From positions 16,946 to 80,945 of the forward strand of contig CAKZKA010000058.1 in NCBI GenBank assembly GCA_937120965.1: a DNA stretch of 64,000 bases, given 5' to 3'. This DNA comes from an uncultured Chloroflexota bacterium (GTDB lineage Bacteria; Chloroflexota; Chloroflexia; Chloroflexales; Chloroflexaceae). Positions 1 through 8,210 of this stretch are shown here, one piece after another. Under the pieces are notes generated by a model, which ran no database searches, was not told where the DNA came from, and worked only from the letters and a program-made list of their open reading frames with translations. The translations under genes were made by a program, and so were the position numbers. Position 1 is the first letter of the stretch, and each line of letters begins with the position of its first letter.

Positions 1-176
1 GGCTTGTACCGCATTGGAACGCCCCCGCGCACGGCGCTGGTCTCCCCGCTTCGACAGGCTCAGCGCAGGCTCTCCAGCGAAGCTGGAGAGATACCAGGGG
101 CCGGGGGTGAGGACCAACCGGCGCATCCCCACGCCATACCGCCCGTCGGCGTCCATAGGTTCTGTTCACCCTTAAA
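1..176. mobile_element. Family A MITE, copy A1 (cut by window edge)
   Basis: Right part of the 201-bp family A element. It shares the internal block with the inverted repeat CTCCAGC/GCTGGAG and ends in a degenerate terminal repeat finishing CTTAAA at 176. The left end lies outside the window, so a target duplication cannot be tested. Confidence 0.75.
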
Positions 177-227
177 CCCACCCGCCGCCGGGAGGAGCGT
201 GCGGAAGCCCGCGTTCTCCGCCATCGA

Positions 228-665
228 ATGCCGGGGTCGCCTGGCGCCCCTCAGGGAGGGGCATGGGGAAACCCGGTTTCCCCTCCGTTCACCTCAGCCG
301 TCCATGCGGCTGCGCCGCACAACACCGGAATGAACATGTTTGTTCCTGGGAGGGCTGCGCCCTCCCAAACCCTCCCCTCAAGGAGGGGGTTGGGGAAACC
401 CGGTTTCCCCATTTCCCAACCGCTGGTGGGAGCGGCTGGCGCCCCCACAGGCAGGGCTATGGGGAAACCTGGTTTCCCCTATTTTCACCTCAGCCATCCA
501 TGCGGCTGCGCCGCACAACGCCAGAATGAAAATATTTGTTCCTGGGAGGGCTTCGCCCTCCCAAATCCTCCCCGCTGGCGGATTGTTTCCTGGGAGGGCG
601 TAGAGGCGCGGCGGCGCCGCGCCTCTACGCCAAACCCTCCCGCGGGCGGGCTATTTTCACCTCAG
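228..665. repeat. Family B palindromic repeat cluster
   Basis: Gap before the PPOX gene. It contains three copies of GGGGAAACCNGGTTTCCCC (265-283, 392-410, 461-479), two GCGGCTGCGCCGC modules and two GGGAGGGC-NNN-GCCCTCCC modules. It also contains the long palindrome at 597-631. Open frames here are low-complexity by-products of the repeats and are not genes. Confidence 0.85.
597..631. repeat. Long near-perfect palindrome (family P), copy 1
   Basis: Two 16-bp arms, GGCGTAGAGGCGCGGC and its exact reverse complement, separated by GGC. Copies with the same arms and a different centre occur at 37638-37674 and 41829-41865, each inside family B sequence. Confidence 0.85.
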
Positions 666-670
666 AATGC

Positions 671-1063
671 CTACGCCACGCCCTGGCCGTGTACCCGTCG
701 CACCGTAACGCGCACCGAGGCGCGCGGGGCGTCAGGGCGCCGGGCGAGCCACTCCTCGACCCGCTCCGGGCCGAGGTAGCGCAGCGCCAGGCGCCGGCGC
801 AACTCGGGGTCCGCCGGCTCAACCGTGGCAACTCCACTCAGCGAGAGGTAGCGCACACCATCCTCGATCGTCACGGCGATGATCGGATTACGGCGCAGGT
901 TCCGCGCCTTGACGCTTTCAGCGCCGATGCTGAAGCGGATCTGCTCCCCCTCCAGCAGATACCAGACGACCGTCTGGTGAATGCTGCCATCGGCGTTGAG
1001 CGTGCCGATGACCGCATAGTGCCGCCCCTCCAGAAACTCGCGTTGCCGCTTGGTCAGAAGCAT
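671..1063 (-). CDS. PPOX-class flavin/F420-dependent protein
   Basis: A 130-aa protein with the split-barrel fold of pyridoxamine 5'-phosphate oxidase-like proteins. The opening LLTKRQREFLEGRHYAVIGT, then the segments TVVWYLLEGEQIRFSI and KARNLRRNPIIAVTIEDG, follow the family pattern of a strand-rich N-terminus and a K-x-RNLRRNP phosphate-binding turn. Such proteins bind FMN, F420 or heme, usually as cytosolic dimers, and the substrate cannot be read from sequence. The ATG at 1063 is preceded by GGAGG at good spacing; the in-frame GTG at 1078 overlaps that site and is less likely. The gene stands alone on the minus strand. Confidence 0.85.
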   Translation of the reverse strand: MLLTKRQREFLEGRHYAVIGTLNADGSIHQTVVWYLLEGEQIRFSIGAESVKARNLRRNPIIAVTIEDGVRYLSLSGVATVEPADPELRRRLALRYLGPERVEEWLARRPDAPRASVRVTVRRVHGQGVA

Positions 1064-1078
1064 CACCGCCACCTCCAC

Positions 1079-1675
1079 CCGCTCTTCAGCATTTGGACGC
1101 GCTTATTGTACTCCGAAACGGTGACGCAGCGTGGAGAACACGGAGTTCGCTTCGGCTCTCAGGGGTAGGGTTTTTGGGAGCTGCGCCCCAGGACCCCGCA
1201 TACCCCATCCCCCTACCCCCCTCCCCTGGCAGGTGGGAGAGCCAGAATCTAGCGTTGCGGTACGTCAAATGTTGCGGAACGCGTCCCAATGCGGTAACCA
1301 GCCCTGGCCCTCGGCAAGCCCCTCACCTTGGGGGCAACACAGCGTCTGCGTTGTACCGCATGAGGAAGCCATAGGCAACGTTGTGGGCAATGCATAAGCT
1401 GGACGGAGAGGGAAAGGACCTCCCTCCCTGCCCCCGCTCTGGCCGAGCTGGAGCAGGGGGATCAGGCTGCTCCCGCCCCCCTCTCCACCTACGGTGGAGA
1501 GGGGGGATGGGGGGGTGAGGACCTGCCCACCCCCGACCGCCAGCAAGCCTACGGACCCATGGAGCGGTTGAGGGCAACTCAGGCGGCGTTGTCCTCGAGC
1601 GCGCGGCCCGAATTGTGAACAAAAGTACTACCGCGCCACAGTGCGGAAGTTCAGACTTTCTTCACCCAGAAGGGG
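1079..1675. other. Gap without recognisable gene
   Basis: About 600 bp between two divergent genes. It contains C- and G-rich runs, including a CTCTCCACC/GGTGGAGAG hairpin near 1482-1503, and no ORF with protein-like composition. I see no known repeat family here apart from short fragments. Confidence 0.5.
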
Positions 1676-1705
1676 TTGACTTTAACCGTTGCATAATGCT
1701 ATAGT
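1676..1705 (+). promoter_or_regulatory. Strong sigma-70 type promoter upstream of the primary sigma gene
   Basis: TTGACT at 1676-1681 and TATAGT at 1700-1705 are separated by 18 bp, a near-consensus arrangement with a predicted start near 1712. It lies about 370 bp before the sigma factor start and reads directly into the structured region at 1711-1925. Confidence 0.6.
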
Positions 1706-1710
1706 AACAG

Positions 1711-1925
1711 CGGCAAAGTGAATGGGGTGCCATGTTCGCGTCCCTCCAGGGTGTGAAGGGAATTGGGGTTTGAGTTCTCAGGCTCGGCCCCTTCTTCTTG
1801 CCAGCAATGCCACACCGGGTCGGCGCGAAGGGCCTGAGCGGACCAGATACCCGCTCCGGCCCTATTACGTTCCCGTGATTCGCTACGCAGGGAGGCCGTA
1901 CCCCTGAGGACAGAGTAGCGAGTTT
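1711..1925 (+). ncRNA. Candidate structured leader or small RNA (possibly 6S-like)
   Basis: No credible ORF, but several strong helices. GGGGTGC (1724-1730) can close on GTACCCC (1898-1904). GGGCC-t-GAGCGG (1830-1841) pairs with CCGCTC-c-GGCCC (1851-1862). TCGCTAC (1880-1886) pairs with GTAGCGA (1915-1921). CTCAGG plus CCCTTC (1777-1794) can instead pair with GAAGGGCCTGAG (1827-1838), which excludes the second helix. Size and closing stem resemble a 6S RNA, but no family motif is certain; it could also be the 5' leader of the sigma gene. Confidence 0.35.
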
Positions 1926-1970
1926 TCGAAACAGCAGGCCATTGTATTCAATGGAAAAGGCAGGAAACGC

Positions 1971-1997
1971 TTGACAGTGGGTGTATTATGTTAATTG
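1971..1997 (+). promoter_or_regulatory. Possible second promoter of the sigma gene
   Basis: A perfect TTGACA at 1971-1976 is followed after 15 bp by TAATTG (1992-1997). The -10 is weak and the spacing short, so this is only a candidate start closer to the coding region. Confidence 0.35.
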
Positions 1998-2084
1998 CAC
2001 CGGGGCGCGGCGCAGGGCCGTCAGGCGTGCCTGAGGACGAGGATGGTACCGCAGATTTATGCATCCACACAGGAGTCGGGGCCG

Positions 2085-3221
2085 ATGAGTGAGCAGTTGC
2101 TTGAGCTAGCGCGGCAGCGTGGCTTTGTGACCTACGGCGATATCCTGGAGTTCTATCCGCAACCGGAACTCCACGTCGCTGAGGTCGATCAACTCTATGC
2201 CCGTCTGCAGGCAGAGGGTATTAAGGTGGTTGAGACGGCCGCCGATTTTGAGCAGAACGCTGGCCAGGGCGAAGAGGAAGCGCTGAGCGAATTGCCTGAT
2301 CTCGCCGAGATCGCCTTCGACGACCCGGTGCGGATGTACCTCCAGGAGATCGGCCAGGTGCCCCTGCTGACCGCGGAGCAGGAGGTCGAACTGGCCCAGG
2401 CGATGGAGGCGGGCGATCTGGCCCGCCAGCGCCTTGAACGCGAAGAGTACGAGCACGGTCACGAGAAGGCCATGCTCGAACGGGCATTTGCCAAGGGCCA
2501 GGAGGCGCGCCAGCATCTGATCCAGGCCAATCTGCGCCTGGTGGTGTCAATCGCCAAAAAGTATACCTCCTATGGCCTTACGATGATGGATCTGGTCCAG
2601 GAGGGGAACATTGGTCTGATGCGCGCCGTTGAGAAGTTCGATTACAAGAAGGGCCATAAGTTCAGCACCTACGCTACCTGGTGGATCCGCCAGGCCATTA
2701 CCCGCGCCATCGCCGACCAGAGCCGCACCATCCGCCTCCCCGTGCATATGGGCGAGGCGATCAGTCAGGTGAAGCGCACCAGCCACAAGCTCCAGCAGTC
2801 TATGCAGCGCGAGCCGACGCCCGAAGAGATCGCCGAGGCTATGGGTATCAGCGCCGGGAAGGTGCGACGGACCCTCGAGGCCAGTATGCATCCCCTCTCG
2901 CTCGAGATGCCGGTGGGCCAGGAGGGCGAGGGCCGCATGGGCGATTTTATCGAGGACGAGCGGATCTCGACCCCTGCCGAGGCCGCCGCTGCCGCGATGC
3001 TCCGCGAGCAGATCGAAGAAGTGCTGCAAAAGCTCCCCGAACGCGAGCGCAAGATTATTCAGTTGCGCTATGGCCTCAAAGATGGGCGCTACCGCACCCT
3101 CGAAGAGGTGGGCGTCGAGTTTGGCATTACCCGCGAGCGCATCCGCCAGATCGAGGCCGTCGCTCTCCGCAAGCTGCGCCATCCCCACCTGGGCAAGAAG
3201 TTGCGCGGCTATCTCGATTGA
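2085..3221 (+). CDS. rpoD: Primary RNA polymerase sigma factor (RpoD/SigA)
   Basis: A 378-aa group 1/2 sigma-70. Region 1.1-like residues (about 1-50) precede region 1.2 ([18 protein letters not shown]). Region 2 is textbook: [31 protein letters not shown], and the -10 recognition helix around [20 protein letters not shown]. Regions 3 and 4 follow, ending with the helix-turn-helix [20 protein letters not shown] that reads the -35 box. The ATG at 2085 has AGGAG nine bases upstream and starts at region 1.1; earlier in-frame ATGs give an unlikely leader. Near-consensus promoters in this window fit its specificity. Length suits the housekeeping factor, though a close group 2 paralogue cannot be excluded. 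Confidence 0.95.
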   Translation: MSEQLLELARQRGFVTYGDILEFYPQPELHVAEVDQLYARLQAEGIKVVETAADFEQNAGQGEEEALSELPDLAEIAFDDPVRMYLQEIGQVPLLTAEQEVELAQAMEAGDLARQRLEREEYEHGHEKAMLERAFAKGQEARQHLIQANLRLVVSIAKKYTSYGLTMMDLVQEGNIGLMRAVEKFDYKKGHKFSTYATWWIRQAITRAIADQSRTIRLPVHMGEAISQVKRTSHKLQQSMQREPTPEEIAEAMGISAGKVRRTLEASMHPLSLEMPVGQEGEGRMGDFIEDERISTPAEAAAAAMLREQIEEVLQKLPERERKIIQLRYGLKDGRYRTLEEVGVEFGITRERIRQIEAVALRKLRHPHLGKKLRGYLD

Positions 3222-3238
3222 GTCCTCGCAGATGCTTC

Positions 3239-3261
3239 CTGGGAGGGCGTAGCCCTCCCAG
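3239..3261 (+). terminator. Hairpin after the sigma gene (family B module)
   Basis: CTGGGAGGGC pairs with GCCCTCCCAG across a 3-nt loop, followed by CCCCTTCT, 17 bp after the stop codon. The same module recurs throughout the window, so its terminator role is plausible but not specific. Confidence 0.45.
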
Positions 3262-3340
3262 CCCCTTCTATACTCCGAGCCAACCTGCCCGAGCGCATCC
3301 CGCCCTCCCTGCGCCTTGCCCAACGGCGCCTCAGAGGATC

Positions 3341-3443
3341 CTACCAACTTCTGCTTGATGGCATTGCCTGAGCTAGCTCCACACCTCCACAAACAGGCCT
3401 GTGTGGCGCTGGAGCGCTGTGGAGATGCGCCGGACAATGCGGT
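3341..3443. repeat. Family D direct repeat, copy 1
   Basis: About 105 bp running from TACCAACTTCTGCTTGATGG to GACAATGCGGTG, with an internal CTCCACACCTCCAC block. A diverged copy in the same orientation lies at 6049-6153, so the pair brackets the glycosyltransferase gene between them. Confidence 0.6.
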
Positions 3444-3458
3444 GTCGCCAGTTCCATT

Positions 3459-3467
3459 TGGTATAAT
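3459..3467 (+). promoter_or_regulatory. Extended -10 promoter for a leaderless transcript
   Basis: TGG-TATAAT is a perfect extended -10 element. Its end lies 9 bp before the ATG at 3477, so transcription should begin at or within a few bases of the start codon. No ribosome-binding site lies between them. Confidence 0.6.
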
Positions 3468-3476
3468 GGCCCGGCT

Positions 3477-6041
3477 ATGCCAACCACCGACCCTGGACCA
3501 CGTGTGAGGTTGCCCGCCCTGGGGCGGGCTGCGCTGCGCCCTGCCGCTGCGGATCGCCCGCGCCCGGGGTCGCTCGCTGCGCCGGCGCTGCTCCTCCTGC
3601 TGACACTGGGCCTGCTTGTGGCGGGGGCGCTGATTGGCAGCCCTGGTGTTGACCTGGTTGCCGATGATCCGGCGGCGAGCCGGGTGCTCACCCGCTTTCA
3701 CGGCCCTGAGCGCAACCCTACTGATGTCTACCGCTGGAGCGAACCGCTCGCCGCGGTGGTGCTCTCTGGCTTCGATGGGCGCCCGGCCATCCTGAGCCTG
3801 CGCCTCGCAGCGCCCCGCCCCCCCGGAAACGCCCCGGTTGAGGTGCACCTGCGGCGCGATGGCCAGCCATTCGGCGCCTTCGTAGCCAGCGGCGACTGGC
3901 GGCGGTATCACCTCCTCACCCCGACCAATCCGGTCGGCGAGAGCGCCCTGGTGCTCCAAACCGCTCCCTTCACTCCCCCTGGCGACCCGCGCGAGCTTGG
4001 CCTGGCCCTGAGCAGGGTGCGCGCCACGCCGACGACCAGCGGGCCGTTGCTGCCGCCAGCGCGGACGCTGTACCTCCTGGCCCTGCCGCTGATCGGCTGG
4101 TTGCTGCTCACACGCCTGAAGGCGCCAGCGGCGCTGGCGCCGTGCTGCGGCGTGCTGCTGGCCCTCGCAGGCGGCTGGGCCATGGCTTTCCCCACTGCGG
4201 CGGGCTACTGGCTGCCGACCCTCGGCTGGCCCTGGTGGCCTGCGCTACCGCTGGGCCTCCTGGCGGCCTGGCCCTGGCTCGGAGCCGGCCTCGCTGCTAC
4301 CCGTGCCCGGCTGGCGCAACACCCCGCCATCGCCTGGGCCGGCCTGGCCGCGGCCCTGGTGGCCCTCGGCTCGCTGCGCCTCGGCCTGCCGCCGCTCCTG
4401 GGGATGGCCCTGCTGGTCAGTGGAACCTGGATGGCCCTCGCGCCGCTGGCCGGACGCGCCGGGACACTCGTTGAGGAGCGGCTCACGGCCCGCTGGCCGC
4501 TGGCCGTGGCGCTCATTGTGCTGGCCCTCGGCTTGCGCTTTGTGAACCTCGACGGGCAACCCGCGGGCCTGTGGCGCGATGAGTCGCGCCACGGCCTACA
4601 GGCGCTGCGTATCTGGAACGATCCGGGCTATCGCCCGGTCTACGTGGTCGTTGGCGCCGACCTGCCGGCGCTGCTCTTCTACCTGATGGCGCCCGTGGTG
4701 GGCCTCTTCGGCCCGCATGCCTGGAGCGCGCGCCTGGTGAGCGCCCTGGCCGGCGCCCTCACTCCGCTGGCGCTCTTCTGGGCCGCCAGCCCGCTCATTG
4801 GCCGGCGCGCGGCGCTCTTCGCCGCGGCGCTGGTCGCCTGGGCCTCCTGGAGCCTGAGTATGAGCCGCTGGGCCTTCCCCGCCACCCTCGATCATCTGCT
4901 AGTCCTGGCGGCGGTGGGATTCCTCTGGCGCGGCCTCGCGCCCCCGCAGGAGCGCGCTGGCGCCGCGCGCAAGGTGGCGTTCCTGGCGCTGGCAGGCGTG
5001 CTCGGTGGCCTGGCAGTCTACACCTACCACACCGGGCGCGTCGCGCCCCTGGCCCTGGCAGTCGTGGCGGCGATCCGCCTGGGGCCGACAACGACGGCGT
5101 GGCGGCGGGCGCTGCCCGGCCTGGCCGTCGCCGCCCTCGCCGGCGCATTGACCGTCGCGCCGCTGGCGCTCTATATTCTGAATGACCAGGAAGGCTACAA
5201 CCGGCGCGTGGGCCGGGTCTCGGTTCTTGATAGCGGCAATCTGACCACGCGCACTCCCGCCGGGCTGATCCTGGGCAATCTGGGGCGCTACCTGCTGATG
5301 TTCCACGTGCGCGGCGATTTCAACGGGCGCCACCATATGCCCGACGCGCCGATGCTCGATCCGGTGGCAGGTGTGCTGCTGGCCCTGGGTGTCGGTCTGG
5401 CCCTGCCACTGGCGCGGCAACACGCAGGTGTAGCCGCGGTGCTGGCCCTGGGAGCGATCTACCTGATCCCCGGCGTGTTCAGTGGCAACGCACCCCACGC
5501 GATGCGCTCCCTGGGCACGCTGGCCCCCGCCGCTATGCTGGCCGGCCTGGGGCTTGCGGCTCTGGCCCCGCCGGGACGCGCCGCCGTCTGGGCCGTGGCC
5601 CTGCTGGCCAGTCTGAGTTTCAATGCCTGGCTGTACTTCGGCGTCATGCGGCTGGAGCCGCGGGTCTACAACGAGTTTGATATGGTCGAGACGGCGATGG
5701 GACGCATCGCGGCAGCCCCCGCCGCGAGTAGCGACGTTGAGCTGCGGGCCGTGCGCGTCTGGCTTCCCGAGACGCTGCTAAGCGCCGATACGGTGCGCTT
5801 CCTGACCTGGGGCGCGCCACCAGAGGCGTACACCGGCGCGCCCATCCCCGGCGACGCGCCCGCCCTGGTGCTGCTGCCAGGCGATGCCAGCCCCGCTATG
5901 CAGTCCGCCGCCCTGGCCGCCCTCGGCCCCGACGCCACACCCCTTGGCCCGCTCGCCACCTACCCCGACGGGGTACGGCCTCTGGTCCTGGCCTTCGCCC
6001 GCGGCGAGGCCGCAGCCAGACTGGCGCGAGCCGGGCCATGA
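3477..6041 (+). CDS. GT39-like polytopic glycosyltransferase
   Basis: An 854-aa membrane protein. One helix (about residues 38-58) and a soluble beta-rich domain (about 60-190) precede more than ten hydrophobic segments. After a loop carrying the acidic motif LWRDESRHGLQALRIW (about 360-378) comes the block PALLFYLMAPVVGLFG. This matches the PMT/ArnT-type GT-C fold, where an acidic residue in the first large loop acts in transfer from a polyprenyl-phosphate sugar to an acceptor outside the membrane. A soluble C-terminal tail follows about residue 735. The N-terminal extra domain is larger than in typical members. Acceptor and donor are unknown. The start is set by the extended -10 promoter, making the mRNA leaderless. 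Confidence 0.8.
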   Translation: MPTTDPGPRVRLPALGRAALRPAAADRPRPGSLAAPALLLLLTLGLLVAGALIGSPGVDLVADDPAASRVLTRFHGPERNPTDVYRWSEPLAAVVLSGFDGRPAILSLRLAAPRPPGNAPVEVHLRRDGQPFGAFVASGDWRRYHLLTPTNPVGESALVLQTAPFTPPGDPRELGLALSRVRATPTTSGPLLPPARTLYLLALPLIGWLLLTRLKAPAALAPCCGVLLALAGGWAMAFPTAAGYWLPTLGWPWWPALPLGLLAAWPWLGAGLAATRARLAQHPAIAWAGLAAALVALGSLRLGLPPLLGMALLVSGTWMALAPLAGRAGTLVEERLTARWPLAVALIVLALGLRFVNLDGQPAGLWRDESRHGLQALRIWNDPGYRPVYVVVGADLPALLFYLMAPVVGLFGPHAWSARLVSALAGALTPLALFWAASPLIGRRAALFAAALVAWASWSLSMSRWAFPATLDHLLVLAAVGFLWRGLAPPQERAGAARKVAFLALAGVLGGLAVYTYHTGRVAPLALAVVAAIRLGPTTTAWRRALPGLAVAALAGALTVAPLALYILNDQEGYNRRVGRVSVLDSGNLTTRTPAGLILGNLGRYLLMFHVRGDFNGRHHMPDAPMLDPVAGVLLALGVGLALPLARQHAGVAAVLALGAIYLIPGVFSGNAPHAMRSLGTLAPAAMLAGLGLAALAPPGRAAVWAVALLASLSFNAWLYFGVMRLEPRVYNEFDMVETAMGRIAAAPAASSDVELRAVRVWLPETLLSADTVRFLTWGAPPEAYTGAPIPGDAPALVLLPGDASPAMQSAALAALGPDATPLGPLATYPDGVRPLVLAFARGEAAARLARAGP

Positions 6042-6048
6042 CAGGCTA

Positions 6049-6153
6049 TACCAGTTCTGCTCGATGGCGTCGCAGTCGATCAGCTCCACACCTCCACACC
6101 TCTACAGCTCCACAAATCCCTCTGTGGAACGGTGGAGATGAACCAGACAATGC
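6049..6153. repeat. Family D direct repeat, copy 2
   Basis: A diverged copy of 3341-3443 in the same orientation, beginning 8 bp after the glycosyltransferase stop codon. Shared blocks include CTCCACACCTCCAC and GACAATGCGGTG. The pairing of CTCCAC with GTGGAG could form a hairpin. Confidence 0.6.
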
Positions 6154-6154
6154 G

Positions 6155-6310
6155 GTGGCGGTGGGGAAACCGGGTTTCCCCACCCCCCGCCCTGCGGGGA
6201 GGAGCCCGGTTCCCTCCCCCAGCGGGGGAGGGCCAGGGAGGGGGCGGCCCTCCCAAGAACAAATATGTTCATTCCGGCGTTGTGCGGCGCAGCCGCATAG
6301 ATGACTGGTA
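6155..6310. repeat. Family B palindromic repeat cluster
   Basis: Gap before the lplA-like gene. It contains GGGGAAACCGGGTTTCCCC at 6163-6181, a long GC-rich block and a GCGGCGCAGCCGC module near 6285. No gene is visible. Confidence 0.8.
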
Positions 6311-6358
6311 TGACCTTGCACAGATGAATCGCCTCCTGAGACTCACAGGAACCGACCA

Positions 6359-7198
6359 ATGATCCGCTCGCCTCCGAGTCGCTGGCGTCTGCTGCCCTAC
6401 AGCGCGCACCCGCCGGAGGCCGAACTGGCTGCCGCCGAGGCGCTGCTGGCCGGTCTCGCCCATACGCCGCGCCCGGCGCTGCGCTGGTATGGCGCGCGCC
6501 GCCCGGCTCTGGTGATCGGCTCAGGCCAGCGCCTCACCGATGTGGATACAGCGGCGCTCGCCACAGCAGGCATCACCCTGCACAAGCGGGCCTCCGGCGG
6601 CGCGGCGGTGCTGTTTGTGCCGGGCTTCCTGATGCAGGACATTGCCCTGCCCGCCGGTCACCCTCTGCACCAGCCAGATGTCAGCGAGTCCTACCGCTGG
6701 CTCGGCAAGGTGTGGGCCGCCGCCCTGGGCGAGCTTGGCATTGCCGCGCGGCTGGTGAGCATCCCCGAGGCCCGCGCCGATGCGCAGGCCCTCGATCCCC
6801 TGGCGCGCCTGGCCTGCTTCGGCGGACGATCGCCCTACGAGGTGCTGGTCAACGAGCGCAAACTGGTGGGCTTTTCGCAGATCCGTCGCCGCCCCGGCGC
6901 TCTGCTGCAGGTGGGTCTCTACACCCACTGGCCGGGCCACGCGCTGGCCGCCCTGCTGCGCCTGCCCCCCGCCGGGCGCGAAAGCCTGGCGGCGCTCCTG
7001 GACAGGCGCGTCGCGGGCCTGGCCGATCTGCTGCCCGAGCCACCCCCACCCGAGCGGATCATCGCCGCCTTCGCCCATGCGCTGGCCGACCGGCACGGCG
7101 TGATCCTCACCCCTGAGGACTGGCGCGAGGACGAACTGGCGGCGGCGGCGGCCGCCCGGGCGCGCTACGCGCCCATCAGGCCCCCCGAAGAGGGATGA
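6359..7198 (+). CDS. Lipoate-protein ligase A family protein
   Basis: A 279-aa member of the BPL/LplA/LipB family, which attaches or transfers lipoyl or octanoyl groups to E2 and GcvH lysines. Visible motifs are RPALVIGSGQRL near the N-terminus, the ligand-binding KRASGGAAVL (about 78-87), and ERKLVGFSQIRRRPGALLQVG (about 163-183), whose first lysine matches the conserved lysine of the family. Length is shorter than full LplA, so an octanoyl- or lipoyl-transferase (LipM/LipL-like) is possible. The ATG is preceded by CAGGA at 9 nt. It stands between repeat blocks and next to the YccF gene, with no other lipoate gene nearby. Confidence 0.85.
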   Translation: MIRSPPSRWRLLPYSAHPPEAELAAAEALLAGLAHTPRPALRWYGARRPALVIGSGQRLTDVDTAALATAGITLHKRASGGAAVLFVPGFLMQDIALPAGHPLHQPDVSESYRWLGKVWAAALGELGIAARLVSIPEARADAQALDPLARLACFGGRSPYEVLVNERKLVGFSQIRRRPGALLQVGLYTHWPGHALAALLRLPPAGRESLAALLDRRVAGLADLLPEPPPPERIIAAFAHALADRHGVILTPEDWREDELAAAAAARARYAPIRPPEEG

Positions 7199-7428
7199 AC
7201 GCGCCGCAACCTTCCCGCCTCCCCGGTCGTCATAGCAGGCGAAGTGGCAGACGGGGCCAGGCGGAATGCGAGGGAGGGCGCCCCCCCGGCGCACCTTACG
7301 CCCCTGTCGCAGGGTATGGTCTGGAAGGAACGTGGCGGGAGGGGCGTGGGAGGGCGAAACCCTCCCCGCAAAAAACTTCACAACGCAGGTTGATAAGCCA
7401 GCAGGTGCGAGAGAGAATAGGAAGACAA
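7199..7428. repeat. Gap holding family C element, diverged copy (about 7314-7405)
   Basis: The stretch from ATGGTCTGG to AAGCCAGCAG aligns with the reverse complement of the element at 44649-44757, sharing the ACGTGGCGGGAGGGGCGTGG and CCCTCCCCGCAAAAAAC blocks. The ends are eroded. No gene is visible in this gap. Confidence 0.6.
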
Positions 7429-7842
7429 ATGACAACCATCGTTCGTCAGGAGCGCGGGGTGAACCTGATCCTCCGCGCGGTTTATTTTCTGGTCTTCGGG
7501 TTGTGGTTCAGCGCGATCTGGGCCGCAGTGGCCTGGGTGCTCTGCATTACGATCATCGGGTTGCCGCTCGGGCTGTGGATGCTCAACCGTCTGCCGCAGG
7601 TCACCACGTTGCGCCCGCAGCGGGGCGATCTGCTGGTGAGCGCCACGGGCGAGATCTACCGCAAGAACATTCCTCAGCGACCGTTCCTGATCCGGGCGCT
7701 GTGGTTCCTGCTGGTGGGGTGGTGGCTCAGCGCCGTATGGCTCTCGATCGCCTGGGCGCTCTCGGCAGTGATTATCGGGTTGCCGATTAGCTTCTGGATG
7801 TTCGACCAGGTGCCGGCGATTATCACCCTGGCACGGACATAA
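7429..7842 (+). CDS. YccF domain membrane protein
   Basis: A 137-aa protein made of two homologous halves. Each half has a hydrophobic double segment ending in a glycine/proline turn: first LILRAVYFLVFGLWFSAIWA with TIIGLPLGLWMLNRLP, then ALWFLLVGWWLSAVWLSIAW with VIIGLPISFWMFDQVP. This internal repeat with IIGLP..xWMxxxxP is the hallmark of YccF (DUF307) inner-membrane proteins, whose function is not established. The ATG at 7429 follows AGGAAG; the frame continues upstream but has no protein-like sequence there. A family A element begins 13 bp after the stop codon. Confidence 0.88.
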   Translation: MTTIVRQERGVNLILRAVYFLVFGLWFSAIWAAVAWVLCITIIGLPLGLWMLNRLPQVTTLRPQRGDLLVSATGEIYRKNIPQRPFLIRALWFLLVGWWLSAVWLSIAWALSAVIIGLPISFWMFDQVPAIITLART

Positions 7843-7855
7843 CCCCCCGCAACGC

Positions 7856-8056
7856 TTTAGGGGCGGACAGAACATCCGGGCTAACGTGGCTTATACCGCA
7901 TTGGAACGCCCCCGCGCATGGCTCTGGTCTCCTCGCTTCGACAGGCTCAGCGCAGGCGCTCCAGCTTCGCTGGAGAGGGGGAGGGGGCGGGAGCCAAGCA
8001 GCGCATCCCAACGCCATAACGCCCGTCTGCGCTCATACGTTCTGTCCGCGCCTGAA
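7856..8056. mobile_element. Family A MITE, copy A2, with 10-bp target duplication
   Basis: A 201-bp element from TTTAGGGGCGGACAGAAC to GTTCTGTCCGCGCCTGAA. It is flanked by perfect direct repeats CCCGCAACGC at 7846-7855 and 8057-8066. The left duplication begins 3 bp after the yccF stop codon. Confidence 0.92.
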
Positions 8057-8192
8057 CCCGCAACGCCGGGGGTTCCGGGGAGGCCACACCCTCCCGGAAC
8101 CCCCTTCCGTCCACATCCGCCCCTTGCAATGTATGACTTTACATTCCCCGTAGAGTCATGGCTCCCCCGTCGTGCAACGTTCGATAATAGTG

Positions 8193-8198
8193 TATAAT
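8193..8198 (+). promoter_or_regulatory. Possible -10 box upstream of the serine hydrolase
   Basis: TATAAT with a poor -35 candidate (GTGCAA at 8172-8177). If used, the transcript would run through the family B tandem repeat before the hydrolase start at 8539. Confidence 0.3.
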
Positions 8199-8210
8199 CC
8201 TAACAGCCGT

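Noticed and set aside
228..603. Overlapping ORFs in several frames with GKPGFP, GLRPPK and HAAAPHN strings
   Set aside because: They are translations of family B palindromes in all frames; the same strings recur in every repeat cluster on both strands.
1722..1907. 61-aa ORF downstream of the strong promoter
   Set aside because: Proline/arginine-rich with no similarity, no ribosome-binding site, and it overlaps the RNA helices.
2547..3959. 470-aa ORF on the minus strand opposite the sigma gene
   Set aside because: It is antisense to rpoD and the GT39 gene, has low-complexity composition and no domain.
7823..8129. ORFs with EPVEAG and ALSLSKR strings inside family A
   Set aside because: The frames are not kept between copies and the element is non-coding in structure (terminal inverted repeats, 201 bp).
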